Assembly (NCBI RefSeq): GCF_001949145.1
Contig: NW_019091370.1
Span: forward strand, 2,498,074-2,562,073
Direction: 5' to 3'
DNA: 64,000 nucleotides
Source of the DNA: Acanthaster planci
Lineage: Eukaryota > Echinodermata > Asteroidea > Valvatida > Acanthasteridae
The notes under the pieces are model-generated. The model saw only the letters and a list, made by a program, of their open reading frames with translations. It made no database searches and had not been told where the DNA came from. The first letter of the stretch is position 1. Every line of letters begins with the position of its first letter. The translations under genes were made by a program, and so were the position numbers. Positions 35,737-48,763 of this stretch are shown here, one piece after another.

Positions 35737-35941
35737 CTGCGAAAGACACCTCCCTCGACCGCTCTAGGTCCGTCTTGTTACCCACCAGGATGATGGGCAC
35801 TGTCTCAGTCTCTTTGGTCCGCTGGAGTTTGAAACGGAGCTCGTTGGCCTTCTTGAAGCTCCGCCGGTCCGTGACAGAGTAGACCAGGAGGTAGGCATCC
35901 CCATCGGCTAAGTACTGCTCCTCCTTGTCGTCAAAGGTGGC
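35737..35941 (-). CDS. RRAD-like: RGK-family small GTPase, third coding exon
   Basis: This 205-bp exon encodes residues 148-215 in phase 0 and ends one base into a Glu codon at donor GTGAGT. It reads ATFDDKEEQYLADGDAYLLV, then YSVTDRRSFKKANELRFKLQ, then VPIILVGNKTDL (G4 guanine-specificity motif NKTD at 202-205), then RSREVSFA. The A-Y-L-L-V-Y-S-V-T-D-x-x-S-F segment, the A-x-E-L-R-x-x-L-x-R run and VPIILVGNK are shared with Rad, Rem and Gem. The junction with the last exon falls in EVSFAE|GKHF, corresponding to EVSVEEGR in vertebrate RGKs. The acceptor (TTTTTCCTATTCCCAAAG) has a good pyrimidine tract. Confidence 0.95.
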
Positions 35942-38455
35942 CTTTGGGAATAGGAAAAAGATTGGACCAAAGTTGGACAGGAGAATAGGACATGAAATGG
36001 GCGAGATAAGATCGTTCACGTTTATGATCTCAACTTCTTTTGTGTGTCTAAAATGTTCAGGATTAAAAATCATTGTTCTGTCCGACTGAACAGGAAAGGT
36101 AGCGAATCGTGTTTCATTTTTTTTTCCTCAGAGACAAATTTGTGTTTTTCTACACTCCACGGGCTCAGTCCTTATCAAAGTCAAAGATAGATTAAAAAAA
36201 GCGACACAAAAATCCATGGTAAACAGTATGTGGGAATTTTGCCATTTTCTTTAGGAACTGAAAGTGCAAATACTTTCGAATTGGTACTATATGTACGAGC
36301 TTTCGGGGAAGGGTTAAGATTCTTTCAGGGACAAAGAGGAATCTGACTTTCGGTTTAGGAAAGAAACCCCCTGACCTGGGGCGCCACTGTCAGTAAAGCA
36401 AGTGAACTTAAAAGCCTGTGTCAAACCAACCGCATTTATGCATCTGCAAAGATTTTGACAAAAATCAATCTATAAAATCATCTATTGCACACCCAGGTCG
36501 GCAGGCATGAGATTTTGCATCTTGTTGCGTCGAAAATACAACTTTCAAGGAAGGATAGACTTCAAACCGGTTTCTTAAATCGGTATCTCATCCTGCGATA
36601 ACGGGGAAAATCGTGACACTTATGGTACAGCGTGAGGGAGTAAGTAAGTCGTAAGAGAACGATATCATATGATAGACAGGACAGCTCCATTACGAATGAA
36701 CTTGATCGCAAGGAATATTTATAAAGGAATACATTATGTGCTTGGCCGGTCTTAAACGTGCGTTTAAGACCGGCTTGGGGAATGAACGCGACGCGATATT
36801 AGCGAGGGCATTAGTCGCGTCCATTAGTAGCGTGCGTTAGTTTAAGACCGGCCAAGCACAGATTCATTCCCATTCATGAATGGTTTTTTTTAAGTCATAG
36901 AGTCAAAAGAAGTTAAGAAGTCAGTTATATGATGAATTTCCAAAGATTTTGTTCTAAATGTTACTTTCATTTCACCCAACACCCTCCGTCCATTTTATGG
37001 TATATTCCTTGTTCAAGTTGTCCCAATGAATCTCCTTGTATGAACTCGGCGAGCTTGGGGAGTTGCTTGCACACATACTTTTGACCAATCAGAATCGACT
37101 TCACTCTCTCGTATCCATTTGCCAGCGCTCGATTTAAACAGTGGGCATTATCACTTTTCAGCGGGCATTATCAAATGTTAATACATGGTTAAGGTGCATG
37201 TTGTTGAATAGGGAGACTGTCTGAGGCAAATTGATTCCCATAAAATGAAAATCCGCATAAACATTGATCTCAAATGTTATGACCCCAAATGGGATATCTT
37301 GCGTTGTGATCATCGCATTACTCGATCAGAGAAAAGTGAGGTCAGAGGCACGGTAAATCTTTTTCAAAAAGTCACTTTGCCTCCTGAAATCCCAGAAAAG
37401 TCGACTGGAGTGGACACAACAGCACACCGTACGAGGAGCAGTCCTGGCTCTCCAATATGATGGATTGCCGCTAATCGACTGACGTTGTACTGCCAGGAAC
37501 ACGGACCGTCCGGCTGAAACTAAAGCGTCGCCGATGGTCATCGAGTGCAATTCCAGAGAATACGATTGAGAGGGAAGCATTTTAATGGACCTTGGATGGA
37601 TTGAGTTTCACTGAATCGTTGAGGGGGGGGTGGTCGTAATACGGGAAAGACGGGAAAGGGGACAGGAATACCACGAGATGGCTTTCCGGGAAATATGTCG
37701 ATTATGCGCCGTTCTTGTCTGAAATGGAAAATAACTAAAATGCTTCCTGTCGAGAAAATAGGCAAAAGAACGAAATTTTCGCTCAGGACGCAATACATAG
37801 GGGGCCCTACATGCAATTCAAATGATGTCAGAAAACTATGTCACCTAAATATGTTATTCGATACCTTTGTCCACTATGTAGCGTCATCGAAAAACAGTAA
37901 AGATTAAAGACTATTATATGGAATTGTGGGACAATTTCCCTTCGGGAAATGCTTTAAACTGCAGGTCTTTGACATTTTACTTCATTCCGTCAAGTAGGAC
38001 TATATGGAACTATATTGATGTTTTTTCTTACGTGCGGTAAAATTTCACGTGACAGAAATCTAGACAAGCCTCGATCTTGAATAATCTTAAATTAAGCCTT
38101 TTTTTGAGGGTAATGATTTCAAAGAAGAAATGGTTATTATATTATGTGAGATGTGCGTCCATGGTGCTCTTTGAGAGCATGATGCCTCGCAGGCACTGTA
38201 CATATATTTTTCATAAACATATCTGTGTGCTCTACGAGTCGCTGAAGAGATAAATTTACATCTCCACGGCACTTGAGAGAACTGCGGCACGGCGTGCAGC
38301 AGAGACTTAATCGAAGGGTCTTCAACGTCTTTGACGAGACTGAAATCGACAGCAAACGGAGTAGCCGCCCCAAGAGGAATTCAAGAGCTGAATACTAAAA
38401 GGCACTCATCAAAAAGAAAAGATGGCTTTCGCTGGATTAGGGAAAATGTCCTCAC
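35942..38455 (-). other. RGK intron 2 (2.5 kb)
   Basis: Bounded by GTGAGG at 38455 and AAAG at 35942. It contains a 122-bp inverted-repeat element (36738-36859) and a guanine run near 37622. No exon is seen. Confidence 0.85.
36738..36859. mobile_element. Inverted-repeat element of 122 bp (MITE-like)
   Basis: Perfect 20-bp terminal inverted repeats: GTGCTTGGCCGGTCTTAAAC at 36738-36757 and its exact complement at 36840-36859. The left end also carries a nested hairpin (GCCGGTCTTAAACG, three-base loop, then its mirror CGTTTAAGACCGGC region). The interior is CpG-rich (GAACGCGACGCGATATTAGC). It has no coding capacity and no clear target-site duplication. The perfect arms suggest a young copy. Confidence 0.75.
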
Positions 38456-38547
38456 CTGGCCGTAAGAGGGAGTATCAATTATGTGTAGTGTCGTAATTTG
38501 GCCATCGATCTCGACCGTCTTTTCGTAGAATTCATCCTCAGGATTGT
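38456..38547 (-). CDS. RRAD-like: RGK-family small GTPase, second coding exon (switch I-switch II)
   Basis: A 92-bp exon too short to stand out as an open frame. It completes an Asp codon (G|AC) and encodes residues 117-147: DNPEDEFYEKTVEIDGQITT, then LHIIDTPSYGQ. This matches the Y-x-R/K-T-x-x-V-D-G-x-x-x-x-L-x-V-x-D segment of RGK proteins. Acceptor CATTACAG and donor GTGAGG are both good, and the frame joins both neighbours exactly. The switch II region is unusual: D-T-P-S-Y-G-Q instead of the DxWE of vertebrate RGKs or the DTAGQ of Ras. Vertebrate RGKs also lack a canonical DxxG, which fits their weak GTP hydrolysis. Confidence 0.93.
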
Positions 38548-40944
38548 CTGTAATGAGAAGTAAACAGAACAGAGAGGTTTATTCAGAAAGGACCAAAAGA
38601 TTCGAACAAATTGAGACTGGAATGTTAGCATCAGTGAATTTAAAGGTCAGTCAGATTTCTCGTTAAATGACCGCAATGCACACGAAGTTTAGTAAACACC
38701 TCCCTATACAACAAATAATCACACCGCTGGCTGCTGTCACTAGATAGTTTACATGGCTTGGTCGTTTGTTTCTGGTTAACCTGCAGGCGATGTGATACTA
38801 AATCGCCATGTTCCAACTAATGCACGAATGTCAGCCGGTCATTTTGATTCTTCGAACCTTAACATTTTCGTTGCTGTCGGAAGGAATCAAGGTGTACGCT
38901 AGCTGAAGTGCAACCGAAGCATATCATCAGCTCGATCCCTCCCCCTTCAAATAGGATGTCTTGGTAGAAAAAATATACTTGCATTGTAAGTCAAAACAGC
39001 TGAGATGTAATTCTCTGGATGAAGTCTTGTTGTACCAAGACGACGAAACTGTTTACCGTGAAACCATGCACGGTGTAATATTGGGACAAGGAAGCATTTG
39101 CGGGTGATCAATCACAGCCGCTCCTTTGGAAAAAGTGAGTAAAGGAGCATGATTGGCGAGGAAAGCGCGGAGGCATAAGCTTCTGCTTGGGATTTGGATA
39201 ACACTCAAAATCTGGGCGCTTTCCGCAACTGCAAAGACACAAGTGTAGTATTACCCATATCTCGTGCTTGTCTGCTGCTAAGTAAACCTCGCGAGGGAGA
39301 TGTATATCGCAAATGGAAAAAAGGGTCTCTTTAGGAAGACCTCTAGGTGGTATCCCTCAATCGCTACGAGTCGGGTCACATTACGGTCTGTCGCCGTTAT
39401 TAATTCTATGCACTCACAAACGGCAAGCAAACATTGTACCTTCGCAAGGGCTCCCGTGCGTTGGGTGGTATGAACAAAGTTCACAAAGTGGAAATAAATG
39501 AATTTTCATGTTTGAAACAATGCTAATTTAATCCTTCAGAAGGCATGTTATTTCTATTCGAAATAAAATTGAAATGTTCATTTCTATATATATTCCACAC
39601 GCTATATAGGACAAGACAGGGCATTTGCCAACGTATAGAAGGACAGAACTATCCCGAGGAGGGGGGTCCACTTTATAAGGAATATCAAATGCCATCAGCA
39701 AACAAAGTTATCTGCTTGACAATACATTCAAGAAGGCTTCGAACATCGACAAATATCGACATTAGTGCATGCTGGAGATAAAAACCTCCTTACGACCCGT
39801 TGGCTGTGTTTGGTTCTGTTTCTTTTATAGTCAGGGGAACTCAGGCCGGATTTAGTCTACTTTGCCTAGGACAGCAAAGGCCCAGACTCATTGAGGGTTT
39901 GTGGGGGACTATTTGTGCTCCTCATCTAAATTGATATCGCCCGAAGCCTTGACTCTACGGTTATACTGCCGTGTTGGCGTTAAGGGGCCTGTGCAATCTA
40001 CCCATTGTCCAAGACCTCTAAATCTTATCACAACAGGCTTCCATCTCAAGAGCGGAGTTTTACTTATCAGAAGATGAGATTTAAGAAATAAAATGTTGAT
40101 GGACGTCAGATTAAAATAAGAGAATGGGACACAGTAGCTCTAGCGCCTTCATTGGACATGGCGTCAAGTGAGGGTATCCAAGGCTTTGGTCTCAAGTTTC
40201 TCTTTAACTTTGTGTTTTATTAGCGCATATGGGGAACACAGCAGACTTTTTTCCCGAACGAAGGATAAAACTTTGTTTTCCATGTGTCCCGATCGATGGA
40301 AGAAGAAAGGGAGTAAGAATCACCGGCCGAGCGTGCACTGTCAGTGGCCCGCCGTCCTACGAAGGTCGGACTCCGACCAGCCGGAAAGGCCGCTTGTGAC
40401 GCCTCACGAGGCTGCATGACGGACAAAACGCCAGAGGATCCTCGGGGACTTGACGACTGAAAATCGAGGCAAGGGTATTGATCCACCTTTCTGAGAAGAC
40501 TGGGTGCCCGGGAATATTCCTCTGGCAGCCGGCCTATGTGCTAAGACCCCAGCTATTCCTCAATGCCTCTCAGCGATAGGATTTCATTTGTCTTTTTTCT
40601 GTGCGTGAACTTTGAGAACCAATATTGACGCTTTATTTTCAAACGGAAAACAAACATACTTCGACTGCCTGACATTTTTCGTTTTTTATTCGGTCACCAG
40701 AAGGTGACTAGGCTTAGATTCAGTCTTAGAATCCTTTCAGATTAATCTCGCTCGAATCTCTTAACTTCAAAGAAGCCGCCCAGGGTCATAAGTTGTTACT
40801 ACAGAGAAACCTTCCATGTGATCACAGTGAATAGGAAGCCCCTATCATGGAGAAAGCCAGCGCTTTGTAAAATGGTTACCACAGTTCTGAGGGCATTACA
40901 AGGGGCCTGGTACCCGTATCAGCACGCGCCAAGATTCAACTGGA

Positions 40945-41080
40945 AACAACATCAACAACAGCAACCAAGAGCAGCAACATTAGCACCCACATCACTTTCA
41001 ACAACAGAAGCAACGACGGATAGGACCTTTAGCACTACAACTGTGACGACGCACATTCGCAACAGCAACAGCAGCAAACG
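40945..41080. repeat. Degenerate CAA/CAG trinucleotide stretch
   Basis: Imperfect runs of CAACA, CAGCAA and GCAACA units; the plus-strand frame gives Gln/Ser/Thr-rich low-complexity text (KQHQQQQPR). Interpreted as a decayed microsatellite, not an exon. Confidence 0.65.
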
Positions 41081-42275
41081 ATGAAGCATCCTACTCTACC
41101 AACATTGCTCACCGCGACAACCATGATAACACTTCTATAAAACCACAGTAGCAACGACAATGCCTGCTGCTGTTCTCAATACTACTTTTCTTTTTGGTTT
41201 TCAAAGGGTGGAATCAACTTACTCAACGTCCTTCCCTTCTAATAAAACGAAACTAGAGTCAGGATATCATAGGACTGCAGGACGTAATGGGGGAACTTCG
41301 TGTGTGGGGGGGTTGAAAACACGAAGCTTTGATTAATAGATTGTCTCCCGCAGCCTTATACAACAGAGAGAATTCCCCAAGAAACTCTCGGGGCTGGAAA
41401 ACCGACAACTCGGCGTGCCGTAAAAGGACGTGCCAACAAGCATGATCACAACGTGACTGGCATGTCCCGTGCGCTGAATTCTACAAATAAACAGAATGTT
41501 CAATCAGTGATTCGGATCGTGCCCGCTCGTGTCATGCACATGTTGGAAAGCGTGTACAGAGCAACGCTTGTCTTTAACCTTTGCATTCTTGTACGTGACA
41601 TAGCGCTAAGCATGCCTTATTTCAGGAGAACACGCTCCAAATGGTGACGGTTGTGCCGATTGGCCCTTTGGGTGAAATTGAGATGGTCGTTATCTTCGAA
41701 ACATGTCTTTGCGTGTGTACATTCAAATGAAATGTGAATTTGTGCCCTTAGGAGTGTGTTTGCATAATACAGTTAAACAGATTTATAGAGACAACACATT
41801 CATTTTTCACAACTAGCTGAAACGAGGAACATTGGAATATTTATGTACGAAGGCAACGCTCCTGAAGAAAGTACCGTAGTGTTTCGTTTAACGCAGATGG
41901 AAATCCGTTTACACCAATTCCGGCACGTACGATTCAACGATCATTACATCCCACGCTGATCTGCGATCTCATACGCTCGAGCTGTTGGGGGCATAAAGGA
42001 GCATACCTGTCCTGAGAGATGTTTTCAAGCTGTTCAGTGTTCTAGGCTGCCTAAACCTCTAAAGCTCTCCATCTTTCTTCCATATTAATAGTGAATGGGG
42101 GATGGTGACCACATGGTCTTTTATTTGTATGTTGCTCTTCCAACTTGGTTTTCAAAATGGAGATGATTTGCGTGTTTGTGATGTGCATTAAGCCTTTAAA
42201 GTCAGGCCTCCCTGGAAGGGAAAAAAAGAGGCCAGGCGAGGCTGTGAGTTGAAATGAAGACGATGTGATAGAAGC

Positions 42276-42296
42276 AAAAAAAAAAAAAAAAAAAAA
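42276..42296. repeat. Poly-A tract (21 A)
   Basis: Uninterrupted run of A on the plus strand. No retroelement body or target-site duplication is recognisable beside it. Confidence 0.8.
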
Positions 42297-42933
42297 GGCA
42301 AAGGCATTATTTTCTGCAGTTTCAAGAAAGGTCTATGGATCACTCTCAAAGTATCTGCTATTCATATGCGGGGCCAAAAGCTGGAGAAACATCATCCTTG
42401 TTAGTAGCAGATTCTATTTCCGGTAGTATTTAGTTGAGGTGTTTATTATGTGGTGTTTTGATAGTTGCGTGAGATCTGTTTACACTAAATGAATTATTCT
42501 TTTGCATTTGTACGAACGGCCAGCCGTAGTTTTACCATCAACTTACTTGTAGATAAAATACGACGGTTACGTAAAAACGAGCCAACCCTCTTCCTTAATT
42601 GAGTTGAATTCGTGGACTCAAGCCCTACCACATCTCCTAAGTCATTCCCACTTGGGCTGAAGGAAACCAAGTTTGTCACTATTTTAAAGTGAATCCATCA
42701 TAATACACAGAATGTACAGAGTAAAACCATTACGTTAGGAACCCCTCCCCCAAAAAGAACCACCCCAGAGAAGAGCTGATTATTGAAGGAGAAATGTCCT
42801 TACATGAAAACTGGCATGACATGAGAATTTAACAGTCCGGGTTGGTTTGAATCATTTCTACTCGTGGTCTTTTCATTTTAGTTTGAAACAATATTTTTGG
42901 AAAAGAATACCAAAAGAGTCGTGTGTATCTGGA

Positions 42934-43288
42934 TGCAACACTTCTACATGTAGATAATATTGCAAACTGATTGCACTCCTACATGCAGATAAGATTGCAA
43001 ACTGATTGCACTCCTACATGCAGATAAGATTGCAAACTGATTGCACTCCTACATGCAGATAAGATTGCAAACTGATTGCACTCCTACATGCAGATACGAT
43101 TGCAAACTCCTTGCACTTCTACATGCAGATAAGATTGCAAACTGATTGCACTCCTACATGCAGATAAGATTGCAAACTGATTGCACTCCTACATGCAGAT
43201 AAGATTGCAAACTGATTGCACTCCTACATGCAGATAAGATTGCAAACTGATTGCACTCCTACATGCAGATAAGATTGCAAACTGATTG
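42934..43288. repeat. 35-bp minisatellite, about 10 copies
   Basis: Nine exact-period units start at 42971, 43006, 43041, 43076, 43111, 43146, 43181, 43216 and 43251, after one diverged unit from about 42934. The unit begins TTGCACTCCTACATGCAGAT and ends AAGATTGCAAACTGA. Most copies are identical; units at 43076 (GATACGAT, ending CTCC) and 43111 (CTTCT) carry the differences. Homogeneity suggests recent expansion and likely length polymorphism. Confidence 0.95.
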
Positions 43289-43585
43289 TTGTCTATAGTC
43301 TTAAAATAGATTCATGGCTTTACAGTGATCTCGGTTTTCTGTATATATATATTTCTAATGTTGTGACGGATAATGCATTACAAGTTTTATTTCACATTTA
43401 TACCTTAGCATATAACTCCATCTCTATTTGCTAGTATTTTGGGGAATTTCATTAGGATGTGCCATTCTGAAGAAAATCCCACACGCATCTTTTTTTGTTG
43501 TGGAATGTATCAAGTAGTTTTTTGTCCAAGTCAAAATAATAATTACAATCGTGACGAATCGTGCAAAACACAATAACTGAAGGTC

Positions 43586-43602
43586 GTGTGTGTGTGTGTG
43601 TG
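43586..43602. repeat. GT dinucleotide microsatellite
   Basis: GTGTGTGTGTGTGTGTG on the plus strand. Confidence 0.85.
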
Positions 43603-45192
43603 GTGTGCCATTTTAACGCGTTGTTCTGTGGTTGTCGAACATTTCTATAGGTTTTTATCTGCTGACGGTTTCTATAATAGAATTCTGCCTACGTCTGCTC
43701 GATATTTCTCTTCTGCCTGGGCAGGTTGGTCACAATTGAATTGTCCATATGCCAAAGAGTTATTGATTAATTTGGTTTGTACTTGCATAACAAGCAGCTT
43801 ATTTGTGGTTGGCTTACACTTTGTTGTCATTAGTTTGTTCCACTTATTGGTACTTATTTTTATCACTGCATTCAAAGAGCCTATTATTCCGGTAAGAAGT
43901 TTGTTCTTCAAAAATGCATAAAATTGATTACACAGCGCTCATGTCATGTAGGCCTAAATTAAAAATGCCCTTCTTTGTATGGTTAGATTTTTTTTATACA
44001 GATATGGGTTCGGGAAACAATTATAAAATGTTAATAAAGCGAAGCGAAGTGACAGGGATCATATGTTATTAATCTCACATCATATAGCTTGAGCTCGCCA
44101 GATAAACCAGCCATTTTTAATTGTCCCTGCCGACAACGGAGCGTCGCGGTATATCGGTCTCATTGTAACGTTCGGCTGCACACGGCTGCGTCCACGTGCG
44201 AGGCGTATCATCCCATGTTCGGCCCTTTTTCTTGTTAATCATCAGCGCCTGGCCTTCCCGACAAAGTCCTCCTCCACTCCCTTGCGTACCTCGGAGTGAC
44301 CGAGTGCTAAGATTCTACTTTTGTGCCGTCCATAATTTGACGAGTGCATAAATGAGACAAACATTTGTCCGCAATGCGAGATCCACATTGACTATACATC
44401 ACACTGTTGAACTAGTTTTAAGCTCATTATGCATGTGTGTGTCACGTAATGTGTGCATAAAAGATCCAGTGCATTCGTTGTACGTGTGTTATCGCAATAG
44501 TGAGCATGGCAATGTCGTGTCATTAGTAACCTTCCTACCTTTTGCAGTACGCCATCGCGTTTACCTTTCCAAAAAGGTAAATAAGAGAGAAACGACCAAA
44601 GGAAAAAAACCCGAATCAACCGAATCAAAAACAAATAAAACAAAACAAAACACAACAACAACGATGATGACGACAAACCAAAACCTGTCTAAATGCGAGG
44701 TTCGTAATGCGCGGGAAAAAGCTTGCAAACCCCGGAACCGCTGGAGCAAAACAAGGGATCAAACTCTGAACTAACAGAAAGGAAAAACAAAAAAAAACCA
44801 AACAAAAAAAACCAAATAAACATTTCACAAAGATAAACAGGATATACAAAAGAGCTTTCGTCCTGTATTCTGAGCAGCAAAGAACGATTCTGCTGCATCA
44901 CTTTGGTGTGATGTGTAATATGGCCTGAACTGAAACGCCGGTCTCCTCTTCCCTCAAACAGGTTCCCAGCCCCGCATGCTCGTGCTATCGTTGTCATTAG
45001 TCATGCACTTTGCAATACAAACGGTAGATTGAATAATGCACTGGTAATCACACCCCACAAGAAATTGGATTGAGTCCACAAGGAGGTGGATATGCTTTTA
45101 CCATTATTGTCTTAACATTAAAACCTACAGACCTATTTACATAAGCAATGATTGAATTCAGGGACCCAAAAACCAATGCCTGTAATCTAACC

Positions 45193-45220
45193 TTGACGGG
45201 AAAGACTAGTTTCCCGTCAA
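45193..45220. repeat. Perfect short hairpin (11-bp arms)
   Basis: TTGACGGGAAA and TTTCCCGTCAA are separated by six bases (GACTAG). Too short for a microRNA precursor and of unknown role. Confidence 0.7.
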
Positions 45221-46836
45221 AGAATGTGTGTTTCAATTTTCAATAGTGAAAAGGAGAATAAACGAGGGAAGTCGAAGTCTTAACAGAAGTAATTCATAAA
45301 ACACACGTGCTGATAGTGCATATAGTCACGTCTTTACGCTCAAGGCTAAACATGGCGTGCACTCAATACTCCAAAAGCGTCTGTCAAAAGGGCGGGAAAT
45401 AAGCCCGTTTCGAAAATGAAGAATGTACACGTGCCAGGCCTGGGCCAGGCACTGGCGACAAACTTGTCCTCTAAGAGGTATAAATAGCAAGAGTGCAGGG
45501 TCCCACCCACTATAACTACCCGCACCTCTCGAGTGTCAGCTTGTTTGTTATTTTCGGAAGCGCCAGGATCTATTTTGGGCTTTCCAACAGCATGCCAACC
45601 ATCCCTGGGAACTATATTTATCCCGCTGCTGACGTCAATCCAGTCAAGTGAGCCCGCCAAGGGCAGGCAGATCGGCGTTACCCGTCGCACCGCTCGGGTA
45701 GCCGGGCACGGTGTCGAGTAGCTGGCGGGGGTCATAACGGTAGGCGATACGAATCGGCGATGAAAACAACCGATGCAATTTAGGGGCTGTAATGAACCCG
45801 AGGGCTTATTACAAGGCGTCTTGTTTATCGCCCAAGCTCTGCCCGTCCCTTGCCCGGCTTTTTGCTGGAACATTCCGATGGCAGCCACGCTATCATCACC
45901 CTCTATTATTTGTTTTCATGAAGAGTTTTTTCTTCTTTTTCCTACGCCAGATTAGATAGCAGTTACTAGCTATATTACGGCCGTGTGCATAGCCATGGTT
46001 CAAGTGGCCTGGTCACTTCGGTCCACATTCATTACAGAATTGTAAGAACTCCAAATCTTCTGCCCCAGGTTAAAGCTGAACGGTATCACCAATTTATATC
46101 AAGGCCATGCATAATGGCAGTGTATCGTCACATCATATCAAACGTTATGTATCAATGGAAACATTATTTCGTCCCAGGGACTTACAGCAGCCGCCGCTTG
46201 CATGAGCGCAAGGCGCAGCATTCAGCCGTGATAACCGAAGGACATTGACCAGTACATTGTACCTTTGGAAAGACTGCACATGTCGGGTATCAGCTTGCTT
46301 ACTACTAATAAGTATTTTTGAATGTATTTCTGAATATAGCGCAATTAATAACTAAAACTGCTACAACAAAATGACACCCAAAATTGTAAGGCTTACAATA
46401 TTTTGTAAGAAATTGCCAGCCCTCTGTACCATACCGTCTCACCTGGAAGCATGAATGCTAACATATGGTATTCGACCTGCCATAACATGAGACTGCCGTT
46501 GAACGAATCACGAACACTATATGTATTTTGTACAAGGGCGGAAATGGAGCTGTGAAAGGCTGCCCTGCAACCAGATAATTACTGGACTTACAGACTTTTG
46601 GGTACCGTCGTGTAATACATTGTAATTTCAAGGGCTAAGTTTCTGATTGCTTATGTGTCCTGGTCAAAGCTAATAACTTGGTTCTGGCGGGAAAAAAAGA
46701 AACAAAGTGTTACAGTTTACGTCATATCATGATAGCAATCGATCATGTCTATTAATATTTACTGATGACAAACACCAGAGTTCCAGGCGTGACAGGGCAA
46801 TGTTTGATTCCAAACTGTTCCCATGGAGGAGTGACT

Positions 46837-46861
46837 TGAGCAGGCAAGATTTGCCTGCTCA
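46837..46861. repeat. Perfect short hairpin (11-bp arms, 3-base loop)
   Basis: TGAGCAGGCAA, GAT, TTGCCTGCTCA. No flanking T-run or gene end to suggest a terminator; it lies in RGK intron 1. Confidence 0.7.
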
Positions 46862-48763
46862 GTGAAAAAAACCTAATATCGTGCGTCAAGGGTCTCCTTC
46901 GCCACGCAACGCTGGAAAACCACGATGACCTGCAACTGAACTATATCAACAGTCGTGACTTGTATGGAGACGAAAGCTCGCCAGGATGTTGTATGACAAC
47001 GCCCGACGATGTTTATGCATACTCAATTGCAACCGGAGACTGAGGTGAATCAGACACGCTCAACATGATGTCTCATTTGCAACATCCGAGGACACCGGGG
47101 CACCACGTCCAGCTAAGAACTACACTTTTATTATAGTATCATATTTTTGAAAGTCAAATTTATCTGTTACAGTTTACACTGCAACATTTCTTTTAAGAGA
47201 AATAAAACACGCAATGTATGTACAAAGAAATAGAGCCCCCTTAATGTTTTGATACTTGAGCTTGAAGTCACTTGTCACAAAACAATTTGAATTTGATGAT
47301 TCATCTTTACGTTGTTAATCCTTTTCACCCACGAAGACGTCATACTACTAAGAATAGGGATCAACGCAGATTGGATTTCTGTCGACAGAGAGTGCTCGCG
47401 CAACGGCTCAATTTTTAATGACTTTTAACAGCGGGCCCTCTCAGACGCGCCGCCGACTTGCGGATGATTACTGCTGGTATGATCTGTCGGCAAAAGCGTG
47501 AAACAGGTCAATTTGACGGTTCAACACCAATTTCTACGATACCGTTGGGATGTCGAGGTCCGGAGGTGCTGTGCATGTGGCAGAAATTTATATGTAGAAG
47601 GTCTGTTAATGCACCACAATCTCTCTACCGAACGTCGATCTCATTACTTATTTGCACATGCACACATCGGATGGGATCATTGTTTCATAGGAAAAGGGAA
47701 GGGTAGCTTTTCTGAAAGGATCCTTTCTTCGGAAACCCTTCGAAACAAATCTTTGCAATTTTCATTTCATTTCATTCTCATTTTTCATTATGTATGCATC
47801 TATAATTTTTCTTAATGTCAAAGGGTGTTCCAGAGCCTTCCGTACTAAATGAATTTTGCATACTGAAGGGGAAAACATGTTTTGCTGTGTTTCAACAGGT
47901 GAGGGGAGTGAATGGTTATGCACAGATGTTTTAGATTTAAAGTCACAGACGCCTTTATATTTTTGCCACAAGTTCTCTTGCCCCAAAACACTAGCAAGTA
48001 AGGGGAGTGGCTGAGATGCAATGCATCCAGTAAAAATCCCGACTGAGAGATCCCATGCAAAGTGCCTTTCATTAAGTCTGTTTGCCTATCTGAGCACCGC
48101 CAGAGTCCTCCAAGGTCTCACGTCAGATGTGGCACGCAGCATCCGGGAGGGTGATTCTCATACGTCACCATCAAAAGCCCGTCAGGTCTCGCACCCTGGT
48201 GTCAAATCGGCACCGACAGTGATAACATAATCATCTACAGAATGCCGGATAGGCAAGGGCTGGAATAATCACCGCGTTACTTTAGGTAACACCGGTCACT
48301 CTTGCGCCATGTGTGGGGGAAGGACCGTAGAACGTGTCGTTGCATGTCCAACCCCCAAAGTCTCCGGTTTTAACCGTCTGGTATTCATTACATTTCTTGG
48401 ACGAATAAAAAAAATGACTGCTAAAAATGAGATTTGGGGAAATTAATGACAAATCCTCGAATTCTCGGCAGAGGCGAAAAATCACGAATTCCTCTTCATG
48501 GCCTGTCGTGATGGCACCAGTACGAATGAATTTCCTGTGGGAAATTGCTCGGGATAATTGAGAAGCGGGGAAACGTCCGCATTTAATTTTGATTTTTTCC
48601 CGGATCTGTCCGCAGATGCCGTTGGGGTTCATCGGAACAGATGCTCCTCCACACACTGACCGGTCACGCAGTTTTGTCTTACTTTATTTCAGAGAACAAG
48701 GATTTTGTTCCCACTGTATACGACACTATATAACACTGTCCTCATAGACTGCAGTATTCACCC

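Noticed and set aside
40818-41084. Gln/Thr-rich frame that could be read as a low-complexity exon
   Set aside because: It is explained by a degenerate CAA/CAG trinucleotide run.
42934-43288. Regular repeat array considered as CRISPR
   Set aside because: The 35-bp units are directly adjacent with no unique spacers, and the window is eukaryotic; it is a minisatellite.
43586-43921. Hydrophobic 111-codon plus-strand frame resembling a membrane protein
   Set aside because: The hydrophobicity comes from T-rich intronic sequence, it starts in a GT microsatellite, and no family is recognisable.
45346-45888. Longest open frame of the window, 180 codons on the minus strand
   Set aside because: No recognisable family, no splice partners, and a frame this long is not surprising by chance in 64 kb searched in six frames. 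It lies in RGK intron 1.
46837-46861. Hairpin considered as a bacterial-type terminator or microRNA precursor
   Set aside because: No T-run or gene end for a terminator, and the stem is far too short for a pre-microRNA.
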